Shown here piece after piece: positions 62,063-64,000 of a DNA stretch of 64,000 nt. A program made the translations under genes and the position numbers. The notes below the pieces were generated by a model. That model made no database searches and had not been told where the DNA came from. It saw only the letters and a program-made list of their open reading frames with translations. Location: positions 1 through 64,000 of the forward strand of contig CM034105.1 of the NCBI GenBank assembly GCA_019914945.1. The letters are read 5' to 3'. The DNA comes from Typha latifolia (lineage: Eukaryota; Streptophyta; Magnoliopsida; Poales; Typhaceae). Each line of letters opens with the position of its first letter. The stretch's first letter is position 1.

Positions 62063-63993
62063 CTACTCTAATTTGAAGTCGTCAAGCCATATGAGCACTT
62101 CATTTCTCTGTTGAACCAAGAGAACAAATGGAATAACAATTCCAACAATGAAAAGATTAGAAACAGATTGACAATTGACTAGCTAAAAATATAAGTAACT
62201 GTAACATTTAGTGAAAATGGCAATTTCTAATTTTTGGTTGTAGCAACGAATGAAAAGGGAATTGAAACATGGAACTTTATCAGGGATGGGAATGAGCTTT
62301 AACAATCTGAAATAGAAGATACACTACAAAGTTTTCTGGCAATGACAGATACAAAAGCAAATGACTGGAGTAGAAGAGTAATTGGAGAATTACACTAAGA
62401 ATGTAGTCTGATTTAATCTTCCTTAAAAGATGCATGCATCAAAGTGCTTTCTTCAGAAAAGAAAAGCATCATAAACTTGCCAGACCACTTTGACTATTAA
62501 TAATACACATCAGGCACGTAGATAGATATATGAAAAACAAAAGACATAGACATCTAAACTTAGTATATTTTATGGCAGATGCTAAAACAAGAAGGTAGCA
62601 GAGAGCTAATTGCTGTACTAGAATAAAATGCAATCTTGATTCATATCTATTTAATAAGAAAAAAGATTTGTATCACTACGCTGAACCTGCTACACATTTT
62701 ATCTCGACACTAGAGAGGGTGAATCATACCATTATAAAGCTCCATGTCCGTCCAGGATCATTGTAACGTGCAAGAAAACATCCTTGCTGAGGCTTGAGAC
62801 CATCTTTAAGTAGCTTAGAACGCAGTTCTTTCTCTTTATTGCAAACAAGCTCCTCTGTGGGCCTTCCACTAAACTTTGTTACAGCAGCAATGCCGCCTCC
62901 AATTTCTCTTAAGTTAACTGCTTCCACAGTAGGGGCAGGTAAGCTGTTTAAACAAAGATGGTTATATGATAATGCAAACATATCAAAAAGAACAGCTTCC
63001 AGAAATTATCCTTATCAATGTTCTTCTTTTCTGACAACAACTTCATTCTCGACCAAAAAGGATTTTCTTAATGCCTTAAAGTGAGTGACATAGCTTTGCA
63101 ATGTTTAGCACTTACCTGCCCAGTTCTTTGTCCATTGGCAGAACAATCTGGATTGAAACTTCTGAAAACTTTTCATCAGAAGCCTGGGTAAAGACAGGGG
63201 TGGTCATAGGGATCTTCTCTGTTGAAGAATTCTTGCCAAATATATACCTATGATATACTAATACTTCAATGTTTGTACTGACTGTTAACGGAGAAAAGAT
63301 GACAAAACATAATACCTGTTTTGACAAAACTTAATAAGGAGAATCACTCACCCAGCAACATCATTGAAGCCAGAAGAGCCTGACAGTTTATCTCCTCTTG
63401 TTTCAGCAACCACAAAAGATGCATACTTCCTCACCTGGAGGAACAAAATCTCACTGAAAATACTGAAGAAATATGACAAAAGATGCACCTTTAACGAAAC
63501 ATCCCAAATAGCGAATAAGCAGTTAATTAAATATGTATTAAAGAACAAGGAGTGAATTACATTACTCCCTTTTAGTATTTTAAAAGTAGTTTGGTATTGC
63601 TTAGACGTATCTACTCAAAGAAACTCCTAAATAAGTGAAATCAGCGGACACATCAGTAGACTGGAAATATCAACTACCGAAGTAATAAAGTTCACACCAC
63701 ATGAGGTAGTGCGATCTATGAATCGTTTACAGTTTAGAGCTGAAAGCCGTACCTCATAAGTTGCAGTTCTTTTCAATATCTGGTACTTTGGTGTTTCCAA
63801 GTCTGGAGTCTTATAAATTCTCAACTATAACCAATTGAAAAGCATTGAATAAGGCTGGGAGAATTATGTATCGCACCATGTAAAAGGATCCGTATAGCAA
63901 ATATAAACCACCAATAAGCGATACCTGCTTTACAAAATCCCACAGACCTTCCATCGAAAAGTAATCATTCTGCTCTATCGAATCCCAAACATC
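62063..63993 (-). CDS. SOUL heme-binding family protein (partial, C-terminal part)
   Basis: Member of the SOUL/heme-binding protein family; plant members bind tetrapyrroles in plastid or cytosol. The N-terminus lies beyond the window. Visible coding exons: 63993-63925 (start is an AG acceptor, not an ATG), 63824-63753, 63434-63352, 63247-63116, 62943-62730, 62107-62063; 204 aa to the stop. SOUL blocks: TPKYQILKRTATYEVRKY, FVVAETRGDK, FNDVAGYIFGKN, KIPMTTPVFTQ, VQIVLP-like VSIQIVLPMDKEL, FSGRPTEE, GCFLARYNDPGRTW and the terminal NEVLIWLDDF. The sequence before the SOUL domain (YFSMEGLWDFVKQLRIYKTP) suggests a longer plastid form such as Arabidopsis HBP5, in which a DUF2358-type domain precedes SOUL. 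That is an inference. The last intron is 622 bp. Confidence 0.9.
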
Positions 63994-64000
63994 CTACGAA

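Overview
This is a nuclear segment of a flowering plant. The evidence is spliced genes with GT..AG introns and plant-specific families: a DUF642 cell-wall protein, a type III plastid DXS, a BOR borate exporter, a 3-ketoacyl-CoA synthase and two UGT73-type glycosyltransferases. Intergenic DNA is AT-rich, with many (TA)n/(GA)n microsatellites and decayed transposons. Species and even monocot versus dicot cannot be settled from the sequence. Exons were assembled by hand from splice signals, reading phase and family similarity. All multi-exon models close in frame and give family-typical lengths, except the last gene, which runs off the window.

Layout. 1-9149: no gene supported; microsatellites and two G-rich 7-bp minisatellites. 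9150-12887 (-): Ran GTPase, 8 coding exons, 221 aa. 14188-15745 (-): DUF642 secreted wall protein, 3 exons, 369 aa. 17434-19997 (+): conserved 77-aa membrane microprotein in 4 tiny exons. 22253-22606 (-): small, probably plastid-targeted protein. 24040-27912 (-): BOR borate transporter, 13 exons, 668 aa. 27913-35167: repeat-rich gap with a LINE relic and a segmental duplication. 35168-40523 (-): type III DXS-like protein, 10 exons, 715 aa. 42533-46432 (-): 26S proteasome ATPase RPT6, 9 exons, 421 aa. 47216-50569 (+): STRAP-like WD40 protein, 7 exons, 344 aa, divergent from RPT6 across a 783-bp shared promoter. 52305-53837 (-): intronless KCS, 510 aa. 54958-55902: non-autonomous hAT-like element. 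56946-58548 and 59653-61095 (-): tandem UGT73-type genes. 62063-63993 (-): C-terminal part of a SOUL heme-binding protein.

The genes do not form a pathway cluster. Most are housekeeping functions (nuclear transport, proteolysis, RNP assembly, boron export). The only co-located relatives are the two UGTs. The most interesting items are: the DXS-like protein, which has lost the thiamine-diphosphate GDG motif and several active-site His/Arg residues while keeping an intact frame; a fossil duplicate of one of its exon ends inside the next intron; an extra alanine in the PSPG box of the second UGT; and the layered duplication/LINE/deletion history at 29.5-34.9 kb. No CRISPR array, operon or recognisable RNA gene was seen.
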